A program made the position numbers and the translations under genes. Of a stretch of 36,528 nt of DNA, positions 15,704 to 23,859 are shown in pieces. Source of the stretch: Paracoccaceae bacterium (GTDB lineage: Bacteria; Pseudomonadota; Alphaproteobacteria; Rhizobiales; Stappiaceae). The notes under the pieces were generated by a model that saw only the letters and a list, made by a program, of their open reading frames with translations, ran no database searches and had not been told where the DNA came from. How positions within the stretch are numbered: the first letter of the stretch is position 1; the number at the start of each line of letters is the position of its first letter. The stretch covers positions 1 through 36,528 of the forward strand of contig JABXHV010000117.1 in assembly GCA_013373445.1 (NCBI GenBank), read 5' to 3'.

Positions 15704-15918
15704 AAGTAGTCCCTTTTTGTCAGACGTTGTTCATTGCCAACGCAGATCGAGCCGAAGCTATCTTAAAATACATATGAATGTCCAGATTTACATTTGATTA
15801 TTTTCACTTGCATAGGTTAACTTACATATGTATTTTGATTTTCGGGAGGAGGCACAGATCAGCGAGAAAACGCTGGATTTGTGCTGTGTACCTCCGCAGA
15901 TACATGGGAGGAGACCAC
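15704..15918. promoter_or_regulatory. Divergent control region of the two polyol operons
   Basis: This 215-base AT-rich gap separates the regulator (minus) from the transporter operon (plus) and must hold both promoters. It contains the long inverted repeat described separately, plus partial copies of the same motif at 15789-15797 (TACATTTGA) and 15809-15816 (TTGCATAG). A plus-strand promoter with TTGCAT (15809-15814) and TATTTT (15831-15836), 16 bases apart, would be covered by the repeat; this match is weak. The transporter ribosome site GGGAGGAG lies just before 15919. Confidence 0.6.
15765..15836. repeat. 12-base perfect inverted repeat, candidate SorC operators
   Basis: AAAATACATATG at 15765-15776 is the exact reverse complement of CATATGTATTTT at 15825-15836. 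The two CATATG cores are 54 bases apart, about five helical turns. Each half is itself close to a palindrome (TTACATATGTAT). Paired operators about five turns apart fit looping or cooperative binding of a tetrameric SorC regulator. The sequence is seen; the binding is inferred. Confidence 0.6.
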
Positions 15919-17358
15919 ATGAGATTTGCATTAACAATTGGCGCATCAGCGCTTGCATTTACAATTGCAGCGACGTCTGCATTCGCTGGCAGTAACGACG
16001 ATTGGTGGAAAAAGGCTGCTGAGCCGTATCAGGGTGTAACCCTGCGTGGTGTGACAGAATCTTCACCGCCTTCACTTTACATTCGCGAAGTGCTCGCACC
16101 TCAGTTTGAAGAACTGACAGGCATCCGCGTTGACGTTGAAACAACGTCATGGGACCAAATGTTCGATAAGGCAATCAAGGACATGGAAGCCGGAACAGGC
16201 ATCTATGACATGGTCTACATCGAGCAGGATATTATTTATTCCTATCTAGCACGTGACTTTTTGACCAACTTGACCGGCCTAATTGCCGACAATCCTGATC
16301 TGAAGGCACCGACCTACAGTGAAGACAATTTCACAACGTTTGCCGACTACTTCAAGGATGGCGATGGGAACTTGTACGGCGTTCCAATGGAAGCCTTCAT
16401 CAAGGTCTACCTCTATCGCACCGACCTCTTCAATGATCCTGAAATCCAGGCTGCCTTCAAGGAAAAAACCGGCAAGGATCTCAAGCCTGCAACCACACAT
16501 GCCGACTACGCTGAAATTGCGCAGTTCTTTACCGACTACGGCAAAGAAAACGACATGAAGTTGTGGGGCACGACAGCTCAGGCCCACACCGGCCACGTTG
16601 CCTCCTGGTACGAATACTTCGAGTCGGTCGCACCGACCTTCGGCGTGTACAACTGGGGTATCGACGCGGACAACAACTATGCAGCATCCGTCGCCAACGG
16701 CGGTAGCATGAACTCCGAAGAAGCCAAGGAAGCCATGAACTGGTGGCTGTCCATGCGCGACATTGCTCCGCCAGAGAGCAACGCGTCGACCTGGACAGAA
16801 GTTGGTACAACCTTCGGTGCTGGCCGCGCTGCACAGGGTCTGGTTTACGGTGAGAATGCCGGCTGGATCGCTGCAGACAAAACCAAGTCACTGGTTGTCG
16901 GCAAGGTGGGCGTTGCTCTGCCACCGCTGGCAGATGGTGTGCTCGCGGAAGCTGAATCCGGCGAAGGCTACATCGGCTACTATGATGGTGGTGCATTCGG
17001 TCTGCCTTCAACATCGAAGCAGAAAGAAGCAGCCGCATTGTTCCTGCAATACATCGGTCAGGACGAAGTACAGCCGGATTGGGCGGTTGCCGCTCCTCGC
17101 GTGACCAACAAGTCGACCTATGATGATCCTAAAGTTCAGGCGATGAACGAGGAACTCGGCGGTTACTACGACATGTTGAAGGACAAAGGGTACCTCTTTG
17201 CAGGTGCACCGGCCTATCCGTTCCACGCTCAGGTTCGTGAAGCCACAGCTCCAACCTTCTACAAAATCCTGACTGGTGACCTGAGTGTCTCCGACGGATT
17301 GGACCAGATGGCCACAATCGCTGAAGAAGAGCTGACGAACCTCGGATACCGCAAATAG
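15919..17358 (+). CDS. Sugar/polyol ABC transporter substrate-binding protein
   Basis: 479-residue periplasmic binding protein of the family 1 carbohydrate type. The ATG at 15919 follows GGGAGGAG and gives a signal peptide ([23 protein letters not shown], cut before GSND). The in-frame start at 15778 would begin inside the operator region and add a non-signal leader. Typical segments are [36 protein letters not shown] and [21 protein letters not shown]. First gene of the plus-strand polyol operon, followed by stable hairpins and then the permeases. The ligand is predicted to be a polyol from the dehydrogenases that follow; the exact one (xylitol, arabitol, ribitol, sorbitol, mannitol, galactitol) cannot be read from sequence. 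Confidence 0.92.
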   Translation: MRFALTIGASALAFTIAATSAFAGSNDDWWKKAAEPYQGVTLRGVTESSPPSLYIREVLAPQFEELTGIRVDVETTSWDQMFDKAIKDMEAGTGIYDMVYIEQDIIYSYLARDFLTNLTGLIADNPDLKAPTYSEDNFTTFADYFKDGDGNLYGVPMEAFIKVYLYRTDLFNDPEIQAAFKEKTGKDLKPATTHADYAEIAQFFTDYGKENDMKLWGTTAQAHTGHVASWYEYFESVAPTFGVYNWGIDADNNYAASVANGGSMNSEEAKEAMNWWLSMRDIAPPESNASTWTEVGTTFGAGRAAQGLVYGENAGWIAADKTKSLVVGKVGVALPPLADGVLAEAESGEGYIGYYDGGAFGLPSTSKQKEAAALFLQYIGQDEVQPDWAVAAPRVTNKSTYDDPKVQAMNEELGGYYDMLKDKGYLFAGAPAYPFHAQVREATAPTFYKILTGDLSVSDGLDQMATIAEEELTNLGYRK

Positions 17359-17384
17359 TCTGACCTCCCAACGGGATGACAACT

Positions 17385-17414
17385 GGACCGCCGCCTGACG
17401 ACCGGCGGCGGTCC
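17385..17414 (+). terminator. Strong intercistronic hairpin after the binding-protein gene
   Basis: GGACCGCCGCC (17385-17395) and GGCGGCGGTCC (17404-17414) form an 11-base perfect stem with an 8-base loop. No T-tract follows, so it is more likely an mRNA-stabilising or partial-stop element that keeps binding-protein levels above those of the permeases, as in other ABC operons. Confidence 0.65.
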
Positions 17415-17426
17415 GCCCAGACCCAT

Positions 17427-17441
17427 GGTCTTGTTAAGACC
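17427..17441 (+). repeat. Second small hairpin before the permease gene
   Basis: GGTCTT-GTT-AAGACC forms a 6-base stem with a 3-base loop, 12 bases after the strong hairpin and 40 bases before the permease start. The two may act together on mRNA decay. Confidence 0.45.
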
Positions 17442-17481
17442 GTGACCGATAGCTGCACCGTGACATTTGGGGAGGCCGACG

Positions 17482-18360
17482 ATGCAATCCAACAGGCTTG
17501 GCTGGATCCTACTGGCTCCAACTCTGACAATCCTATTCTTCTTCGGCGTTCTGCCCTTCATATATGTGGTCTACGTGTCGTTTCACAGCTGGAACCCGTT
17601 TGCCGCAAACCCGGAAATGATTTTCAACGGCGCAGACAACTTCCGACGCATCGTCTTCGATGAAGAATTTTTGAATTCTGTCGGCGTGACGGTGATGTTC
17701 GTATTCTTTGCCGTACTATCCGAATTGATCCTTGGCTACATTCTTGCCCAGGCTTTCATGAAGGACTTTCCCGGAAAATCGTTCTTCCGGACGATCCACA
17801 CATTGCCCCTTATCATGGCCCCGATCATCGTCGGATCCGTCTGGAAACTGATGACCACGCCGTCGATCGGCATTATTCCGCATTACCTGGATGAATGGTT
17901 CGGTATCTCCATGAATATCGGAACATCCGCCTTTGCTGCATTCACAACCATTGTCATCATGGATATCTGGCACTGGACCCCTCTCGTAACGCTCACGTTG
18001 ATTGCCGCACTGGTATCCCTGCCGCCCGATCCGTTTGAACAGGCCCAGATTGATGGCGCCAACAAACGCCAGATCTTTTGGCACATCACGTTACCCATGA
18101 TCGCACCAGCCGTTGTCGCGACCGTTTTCATCCGGCTGATGGACGCCCTTCGGACAGTTGACGAAGTCTGGATGCTGACTGGCGGAGGACCTGGTTCTTC
18201 AACCCGTTTTGTCGGGGTTCACATCTTCAAGGAAGTGTTCCCAAAAACCAACTACGGTTACGGGTCAACCATTTCCGTGATCGTTCTCTACCTGACAATT
18301 GTCGCTTGCTGGCTGCTCTACGTCACCATGCTTGCACCACGAAACAGCAAGGAGGGATAA
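17482..18360 (+). CDS. Sugar/polyol ABC transporter permease, MalF type
   Basis: 292-residue inner-membrane permease. It opens with a cytoplasmic-membrane anchor (LGWILLAPTLTILFFFGVLPFIYVVY) and carries the EAA loop FEQAQIDGANKRQIFWHI followed by TLPMIAP, which contacts the ATPase at 20525. The ATG at 17482 lies 6 bases after GGGGAGG; the in-frame TTG at 17467 is rejected for that reason. Its stop lies 4 bases before the second permease start. It pairs with the next gene as the transporter channel. Confidence 0.93.
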   Translation: MQSNRLGWILLAPTLTILFFFGVLPFIYVVYVSFHSWNPFAANPEMIFNGADNFRRIVFDEEFLNSVGVTVMFVFFAVLSELILGYILAQAFMKDFPGKSFFRTIHTLPLIMAPIIVGSVWKLMTTPSIGIIPHYLDEWFGISMNIGTSAFAAFTTIVIMDIWHWTPLVTLTLIAALVSLPPDPFEQAQIDGANKRQIFWHITLPMIAPAVVATVFIRLMDALRTVDEVWMLTGGGPGSSTRFVGVHIFKEVFPKTNYGYGSTISVIVLYLTIVACWLLYVTMLAPRNSKEG

Positions 18361-18364
18361 CGTC

Positions 18365-19201
18365 ATGAGAAAGCAAAGCCCAATCGTCGGCATTATCTTT
18401 TGGACGGTGGTCAGCACCCTGACCTTGTTCCCGATCTACTGGCTCTTCGTCATCTCGGTGAAGCCTGCGGTGCAGCTCTTCAGCACGCCCGACGTGATCC
18501 TGAGCGACCCCTTCTGGGGCAACTACGCCAAGGTGTGGGGCGACCGTCTGTTGCGCAGTTACATGCTGAACTCGGTCATCATCTCGACCGGAAACGCCAT
18601 CCTGTGCACCATACTTGGCTTCTTTGCCTGCTATGCACTGTCTCGGTTCAAGATGAGCGGAAAAGAATCCATATTCTTTTGGACCATCACCAACCGTATG
18701 GCACCGCCAGCAGTATTCCTGCTGCCCCTGTTCCTGCTGATGACACAAGTCTACACAATCGGCGAATGGCGGCTCCTGGATACGCAAATCGGCATGATCC
18801 TGGTCTACTGCACGTTCAACCTGCCCTTCGCCATCTGGACCCTTCGGCCCACCGTCGACGGCATCCCGAAGGAGCTCGATGAAGCAGCCTTTGTTGACGG
18901 CGCAAGTTCCTGGAAAGTGATCACGGAAATCGTCTTCCCACTCTGCCGTCCGGGGCTTGCAGTGACCCTCATCCTGACCTGGGTATTCGCATGGAACGAG
19001 TATCTCCTTGCTGCGACATTGACCAATTTCAACGCCAGAACGCTGACCACAGGTCTGTCCGAATACGTCACCACGACCGGCACGGAATGGGGAATTATGG
19101 CAACGATCTCCGTCTTCACCCTGATCCCGGCATTGATCGTGTTCGGCCTCGTTCAAAAGCACATCGTGGCCGGTCTGACCTTCGGAGCGGTGAAAGGATA
19201 A
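18365..19201 (+). CDS. Sugar/polyol ABC transporter permease, MalG type
   Basis: 278-residue permease. The ATG at 18365 follows AAGGAGG, a near-perfect ribosome site; a longer in-frame start at 18299 inside the previous gene is unlikely. The N-terminal hydrophobic segment IVGIIFWTVVSTLTLFPIYWL is followed by further helices and the EAA motif DEAAFVDGASSWKVITEI with VFPLCRPGLAVT. It forms the channel with the preceding permease. Confidence 0.93.
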   Translation: MRKQSPIVGIIFWTVVSTLTLFPIYWLFVISVKPAVQLFSTPDVILSDPFWGNYAKVWGDRLLRSYMLNSVIISTGNAILCTILGFFACYALSRFKMSGKESIFFWTITNRMAPPAVFLLPLFLLMTQVYTIGEWRLLDTQIGMILVYCTFNLPFAIWTLRPTVDGIPKELDEAAFVDGASSWKVITEIVFPLCRPGLAVTLILTWVFAWNEYLLAATLTNFNARTLTTGLSEYVTTTGTEWGIMATISVFTLIPALIVFGLVQKHIVAGLTFGAVKG

Positions 19202-19205
19202 CAAC

Positions 19206-19457
19206 ATGACAAATCTTCATGAAGAGCCCCTCACCTCCGCCCATCTCGAAGAGGCAGACACACCCGAGTACGTCGCCCAGAAGCACGGATTTCTGCCCAT
19301 TGAAACCAACTGGTTCGACCGTCTCTTCATCTCGGTTGTCATATGGGTGGCCTTGTCTCTGTTCTGGTTCCGCTTTCTGGAGCCTGTCGGCATGTCCATC
19401 TGGATTTCAAACGTCATTGCATTTGCATTGACTGTCTTCATCGTCACGAAAGGCTAA
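19206..19457 (+). CDS. Small two-helix membrane protein of the transporter operon
   Basis: 83-residue protein I do not recognise as a named family. Residues 1-36 are polar and acidic. Two hydrophobic segments follow (about 39-60, RLFISVVIWVALSLFWF; about 64-82, SIWISNVIAFALTVFIV), so it should be a hairpin membrane protein. AGGA sits about 8 bases before the ATG. It is 4 bases after the second permease and 3 bases before the xylitol-dehydrogenase-like gene, so it is surely translated within the operon. A small accessory subunit of the importer, comparable to the DUF2160 protein of some glycerol ABC operons, is a reasonable but unproven idea. Confidence 0.8.
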   Translation: MTNLHEEPLTSAHLEEADTPEYVAQKHGFLPIETNWFDRLFISVVIWVALSLFWFRFLEPVGMSIWISNVIAFALTVFIVTKG

Positions 19458-19460
19458 GCT

Positions 19461-20513
19461 ATGAAATCGCTGGTCCTAGAAAAAAAAGACGAACTGTCAT
19501 TGCGGGATTTTCCGGCAATCGACCGCGTTGAAGAAACACTGACATCGCGCGATGTGCGTATCAAATTGCATACAGTTGGCATTTGCGGGTCTGACGTACA
19601 CTACTACACCCATGGGCGTATTGGACCTTTCGTCGTCAACGAACCAATGATCCTGGGCCATGAAGCCTCTGGCACCGTGCTTGAAGTTGGCTCCGACGTA
19701 ACAACACTGAAAGTCGGCGACCGGGTGTGTATGGAGCCAGGTGTTCCCGACCCCAACAGCCGAGCCACACGCCTTGGCATGTACAACGTCGACCCTGCGG
19801 TGCAGTTTTGGGCAACCCCGCCAGTTCACGGCATCTTGCGCCCCACATGCGTCCATCCAGAAGCCTTCACATTCAAGCTTCCTGACAATGTCAGCTTCGC
19901 CGAGGCGGCCATGGTCGAACCTCTTGCTGTGGGTGTTCATGCCGCGACCAAGGCACGGGTGAAACCCGGCGATATCGCGCTTGTTCTGGGTGCAGGACCA
20001 ATCGGACTTGTCACCGCGCTCTCAGCATTGGCAGCAGGCTGTGCGCGCGTTTACGTCACTGATCTGGCCGAAAAGAAGCTCGAAATAGCGAGCTCACTGA
20101 GCCAGGCGATTACCCCCATCGATATCACCAAGGAAGACATTGTTGACGTGATCAAACGCGACACAGACGGTTGGGGCGTCAACATTGTCTTCGAAGCAAC
20201 AGGTTCACCGCGTGCCGCCGCCGGCATTTTTGAGCCTTTGTGCCCGGGAGGCTGTGTCGTGATGATCGGCGGCCAACCGGATCCCATCAGCTACGATGCA
20301 GGCGCCGCAATGGTGCGTGAAGCACGGGTCGAAAACATCTTTCGCTATGCCCACGTCTTCCCGCGCTGTGTCGACATGCTTTCATCAGGCGCCATAGACG
20401 TCAAACCTCTCATCACCAAGACGTTCGACTTTGAAGACAGCGTACACGCGTTCGAAATCGCAGCCTCCGCCCCACCTGCGGATGTGAAGATGCAGATCGA
20501 ATTGCCGCAATAA
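19461..20513 (+). CDS. Medium-chain polyol dehydrogenase, xylitol dehydrogenase-like
   Basis: 350-residue zinc-dependent alcohol dehydrogenase of the sorbitol/xylitol dehydrogenase group. Catalytic zinc ligands Cys42 ([10 protein letters not shown]), His67 and Glu68 (GHEASG) and Glu153 (MVEPLAVG) are present; GAGPIG (177-182) binds NAD. The structural-zinc lobe has lost its cysteine cluster: residues 92-112 read [21 protein letters not shown], the pattern of bacterial xylitol dehydrogenases. It should oxidise xylitol, or another polyol of like configuration, to D-xylulose or a ketohexose. It lies inside the transporter operon, between the small membrane protein and the ATPase. Confidence 0.9.
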   Translation: MKSLVLEKKDELSLRDFPAIDRVEETLTSRDVRIKLHTVGICGSDVHYYTHGRIGPFVVNEPMILGHEASGTVLEVGSDVTTLKVGDRVCMEPGVPDPNSRATRLGMYNVDPAVQFWATPPVHGILRPTCVHPEAFTFKLPDNVSFAEAAMVEPLAVGVHAATKARVKPGDIALVLGAGPIGLVTALSALAAGCARVYVTDLAEKKLEIASSLSQAITPIDITKEDIVDVIKRDTDGWGVNIVFEATGSPRAAAGIFEPLCPGGCVVMIGGQPDPISYDAGAAMVREARVENIFRYAHVFPRCVDMLSSGAIDVKPLITKTFDFEDSVHAFEIAASAPPADVKMQIELPQ

Positions 20514-20524
20514 GGGACCGGACC

Positions 20525-21586
20525 ATGGCAAACGTAAAGATAGACAATGTAATCAAGCGCTATGGCAGCCTTCAGGTGATGCATGGTGTCAACGTGGATA
20601 TCGAAGACGGTGAATTCGTTGTCCTGGTGGGGCCCTCGGGCTGCGGCAAGTCAACGCTACTGCGCATGCTCGCAGGACTTGAGGAAATCTCTGAAGGAAC
20701 CGTATCGATAGGCGATAAGGTCGTGAACGATATTCTACCCAAGGAACGCGATATTGCGATGGTGTTCCAGAGCTATGCGCTTTATCCGCACAAGACAGTT
20801 TATGACAATATTGCGTTCCCGCTGAAGATGGCAAAACGCCCAGCGGCAGAGATCGAACAAAAAGTCACCAATGCGGCCGAAATCCTGGATCTGACCAAAT
20901 ACCTCAAACGCTACCCGAAAGAACTCTCCGGAGGACAACGGCAACGTGTTGCCATGGGCCGCGCGATTGTACGCGATCCGCAGGTTTTCCTCTTCGACGA
21001 ACCTCTTTCCAACCTTGATGCGAAACTCCGCGTGACAATGCGGGTGGAAATCAAGGAGCTGCATCAACGCCTTGGAACAACCATTGTTTATGTGACCCAC
21101 GACCAGATCGAAGCCATGACAATGGCGGACAAAATCGTCGTGATGCGTGACGGTCGGGTGGAGCAGATCGGCTCCCCTCTCGATCTTTACGACAACCCGG
21201 GCAATGTCTTTGTCGCCGGTTTCATCGGCTCACCATCAATGAACTTCGTTCACGGCAAAATCGAGGTGAAAGACGGCAAGAAGGCATTCGTCTCCGACGG
21301 CGGATTGACATTGCCCCTGCCCGAAACAACCGCTGCCGAAGGACAATCAGTCACCTATGGCATTCGCCCGGAACATATTCAAATCGGCGATACGGGCGTC
21401 AAAATGCAGGTCGTTGTGGTTGAACCCACCGGATCGGAAACACAGATTTTTGCCAAGGCTGGCAACGATCTGATTGATGCCCTCGTCAAGGATCGGGTAA
21501 TGGCAAAGCCACGTTCTGAAATCGGTTTCATCATTGATCCCAAGGACGTACATTTGTTCGATCGAAAAACCGAAAAGCGGATCTGA
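20525..21586 (+). CDS. Sugar ABC transporter ATPase (MalK/UgpC/SmoK type)
   Basis: 353-residue ATPase that drives the polyol importer. Walker [11 protein letters not shown]-loop [18 protein letters not shown], signature [14 protein letters not shown], Walker [15 protein letters not shown] and the switch histidine in [13 protein letters not shown] are all intact. The C-terminal part (from about residue 235) is the MalK-like regulatory domain, with the FIGSPSMNF and YGIRPEH landmarks. It lies 11 bases after the dehydrogenase. The polyamine importer at the window start would need its own PotA, so this ATPase is assigned to the sugar permeases. Confidence 0.95.
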   Translation: MANVKIDNVIKRYGSLQVMHGVNVDIEDGEFVVLVGPSGCGKSTLLRMLAGLEEISEGTVSIGDKVVNDILPKERDIAMVFQSYALYPHKTVYDNIAFPLKMAKRPAAEIEQKVTNAAEILDLTKYLKRYPKELSGGQRQRVAMGRAIVRDPQVFLFDEPLSNLDAKLRVTMRVEIKELHQRLGTTIVYVTHDQIEAMTMADKIVVMRDGRVEQIGSPLDLYDNPGNVFVAGFIGSPSMNFVHGKIEVKDGKKAFVSDGGLTLPLPETTAAEGQSVTYGIRPEHIQIGDTGVKMQVVVVEPTGSETQIFAKAGNDLIDALVKDRVMAKPRSEIGFIIDPKDVHLFDRKTEKRI

Positions 21587-21664
21587 ACGGGAAGTGGCGA
21601 AGCAGGTACTTGTTACAACACCGTATAGAAAGGACCGCTCGCAAACGCCGGAAAGAAAAGTGGA

Positions 21665-22390
21665 ATGTGTTTACGCCCCGCCGCAGTGATATTTGATCTG
21701 GATGGTTGCCTTGTCGACAGCGAACCCCTTGCGCTCGCTGCGATCACCGAAGAGATGCGCGCAATGGGCGTGACCGATATCACTTTCGACGAAATCCGGT
21801 CCCGTTTCTTAGGGGTTTCCATGCGCGTCATCTGTGAACAGGTCGCCCAGCGGTCCGGCCGCGACGATGCAGAAGGCTTTGTGGAGCGCGTAGAAACGCG
21901 GCTTTTCGACGAGTACCGCAGGCACCTCAAGACAATCGAAGGTGCGCCGCAAATGCTGAGCACGCTTCAAGACGAGGCAATCCCGATTGCGATTGCGACA
22001 GGTGGTTCGCTCAGGCGTATGCAAGAAACGCTGACCTCAGGTGGATTGGATCAGTTCTTTGAGGGTTCTGCGTTTAGCGCTGACCAGGTGGAGCATGGGA
22101 AACCGGCGCCAGACCTCTTTCTGCTTGCAGCCGCAAACATGCATGTGCGCCCTGAACACTGCCTGGTACTGGAAGATTCACCGCACGGGATAGAAGGCGC
22201 TGTAGCAGCGGGCATGAGAGCCATCGGATTTGTCGGCGGATCTCACCTTGATGGCGTGCGAGAAGCCCACGCGGACCTCCTGACCTCCAAAGGTGCAGAG
22301 CGGGTCGTAGCCACCCTGGAGCAAGTGCTCGATGCCATTCTTTCCACATCGGAAGCAGGCCTTGATGAACAGACTGGACCCCCGAAATGA
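21665..22390 (+). CDS. HAD-superfamily phosphatase of the polyol operon
   Basis: 241-residue HAD hydrolase (subfamily IA, beta-phosphoglucomutase/phosphoglycolate phosphatase-like). Motif I is DLDGCLVDSEP (nucleophile Asp11, acid Asp13). The threonine of motif II is in IATGGS, the lysine is in HGKPAPDLF, and the acidic pair is in VLEDSPHGIEGA. It begins 78 bases after the ATPase and overlaps the mannitol dehydrogenase start by ATGA. A similar HAD gene accompanies polyol operons in other alphaproteobacteria. It may remove phosphate from toxic or dead-end sugar or polyol phosphates; substrate unknown. Confidence 0.88.
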   Translation: MCLRPAAVIFDLDGCLVDSEPLALAAITEEMRAMGVTDITFDEIRSRFLGVSMRVICEQVAQRSGRDDAEGFVERVETRLFDEYRRHLKTIEGAPQMLSTLQDEAIPIAIATGGSLRRMQETLTSGGLDQFFEGSAFSADQVEHGKPAPDLFLLAAANMHVRPEHCLVLEDSPHGIEGAVAAGMRAIGFVGGSHLDGVREAHADLLTSKGAERVVATLEQVLDAILSTSEAGLDEQTGPPK

Positions 22391-23859
22391 TAGCTTTGAA
22401 CAATGGCACCCTCAACGATCTGCCGTCTGAAATCCTGCGCCCGACCTATAACCGGAAAGCTCTGACGCCGGGCATCGTTCACATTGGTCTCGGCAATTTC
22501 CACCGGGCCCACCAATCCTGGTACCTTCACCGGTTGATGCAACAAGGACTGGCCCATGATTGGGCGATCATTGGCGCTGGGGTCAGACCCTATGATGACG
22601 CCATGCGTTCCAAACTTATTGCCCAGGACCATCTGACCACCCTGATTGAATTGGCCCCTGATGGCCGCTCGGTCGAAATCGTTGGGTCGATGATCGATTA
22701 TGTCCCCATCGAAGACGGCAACGGGCCCCTTATTCGCCAAATGGCCGATCCTGCCATCCGTATTGTCGCTCTAACCGTTACCGAAGGTGGATATTACATC
22801 GACCCTGTCACCAAGGGGTTCAATGCCAGTCATCCCGACATCCAGCACGATGCCGCAAATCCTGACAAGCCGCGCACAGCTTTCGGAGCGATAGTGGCCG
22901 CACTCAAGCTGCGTCGTGACCAGGGCATCGGTCCCTTTACGGGCCAAAGCTGCGACAACCTCCAGGGCAATGGCGGAATTTTGCGGCAAACCGTGGTATC
23001 CTTGGCCAAATTGAGTGATGCCCCTCTTGCCGACTGGATTGATGCCAACTGCAGCTTCCCCAATTCAATGGTTGACTGCATCGTCCCAGCAACCGGCCCA
23101 AAGGAAGTTGAACTCGTAAAACAAATCGGGATTAACGACGCCGTCCCGGTTACACACGAGAATTTCCGCCAATGGGTCATCGAGGACGATTTCTGCGCGG
23201 GACGCCCGCAATGGGAAAAGGCAGGGGCAACCTTTTCCGACAATGTTCACGGGTTTGAGACCCAGAAAATTCGCATTCTCAACGCTGGGCACCAGGTCAT
23301 CGCAAACGCTGCCGAGGTTATGGGGGTCACGACTGTTTCCGAAGCCATGAATGACAGCAGTTTGCGCGGGCTCTTCAAAAAGGTGGAGAGCGAAGAAATC
23401 ACGCCCCACGTTACACCTGTTCCCGGAATGACCCCTGAGCAATACGTGACGCTGATCGAAGAACGATTCTCCAATCCGGCGATCGTCGACACCATCCGGC
23501 GGATCGCGTTTGACGGGTCGTCCCGTCATCCAGGTTTTGTACTGCCAACTGTTCGCGACGCACTCAAAGCAGATGCACCACTCAAAGGCCTTGCTTTGGT
23601 GGAAGCCACCTGGGCCAGAATGTGCGAAGGTAGCCGCGAAGACGGTTCCAAGATTGAGGCTAACGATCCATTCTGGTCAGACCTGCAGGCTTGCGCCACC
23701 GATGCACGTGAAATGCCGCGCAAATGGCTTGAAATGCGCCAGTTTTACGGCGACCTTGCAGATGAGCCGCGGTTCGCAGAGGCTTTTGAATTTTGGCTGA
23801 AATATATTTACGCGAGCGGCACCAAAGCCGCGCTCCAGCATTACCTTGAGGATATTTGA
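22387..23859 (+). CDS. Mannitol 2-dehydrogenase family polyol dehydrogenase
   Basis: 490-residue polyol-specific long-chain dehydrogenase (mannitol dehydrogenase / fructuronate reductase family). The N-terminal dinucleotide-binding strand is VHIGLGNFHRAHQ (31-43). The catalytic signature is Lys294, Asn299 and His302 (KIRILNAGH), matching Lys295/Asn300/His303 of Pseudomonas mannitol dehydrogenase as I recall. It probably oxidises D-mannitol to fructose and D-arabitol to D-xylulose; altritol or other hexitols are possible. It sits between the HAD gene and xylulokinase, which begins right after its stop. The order mtlK-xylB recalls the Rhodobacter sphaeroides polyol operon. Confidence 0.92.
   Translation: MIALNNGTLNDLPSEILRPTYNRKALTPGIVHIGLGNFHRAHQSWYLHRLMQQGLAHDWAIIGAGVRPYDDAMRSKLIAQDHLTTLIELAPDGRSVEIVGSMIDYVPIEDGNGPLIRQMADPAIRIVALTVTEGGYYIDPVTKGFNASHPDIQHDAANPDKPRTAFGAIVAALKLRRDQGIGPFTGQSCDNLQGNGGILRQTVVSLAKLSDAPLADWIDANCSFPNSMVDCIVPATGPKEVELVKQIGINDAVPVTHENFRQWVIEDDFCAGRPQWEKAGATFSDNVHGFETQKIRILNAGHQVIANAAEVMGVTTVSEAMNDSSLRGLFKKVESEEITPHVTPVPGMTPEQYVTLIEERFSNPAIVDTIRRIAFDGSSRHPGFVLPTVRDALKADAPLKGLALVEATWARMCEGSREDGSKIEANDPFWSDLQACATDAREMPRKWLEMRQFYGDLADEPRFAEAFEFWLKYIYASGTKAALQHYLEDI

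Noticed and set aside
15778-15918. An N-terminal extension of the binding protein from an ATG at 15778
   Set aside because: It would run through the operator region and hide the signal peptide; GGGAGGAG before 15919 marks the true start.
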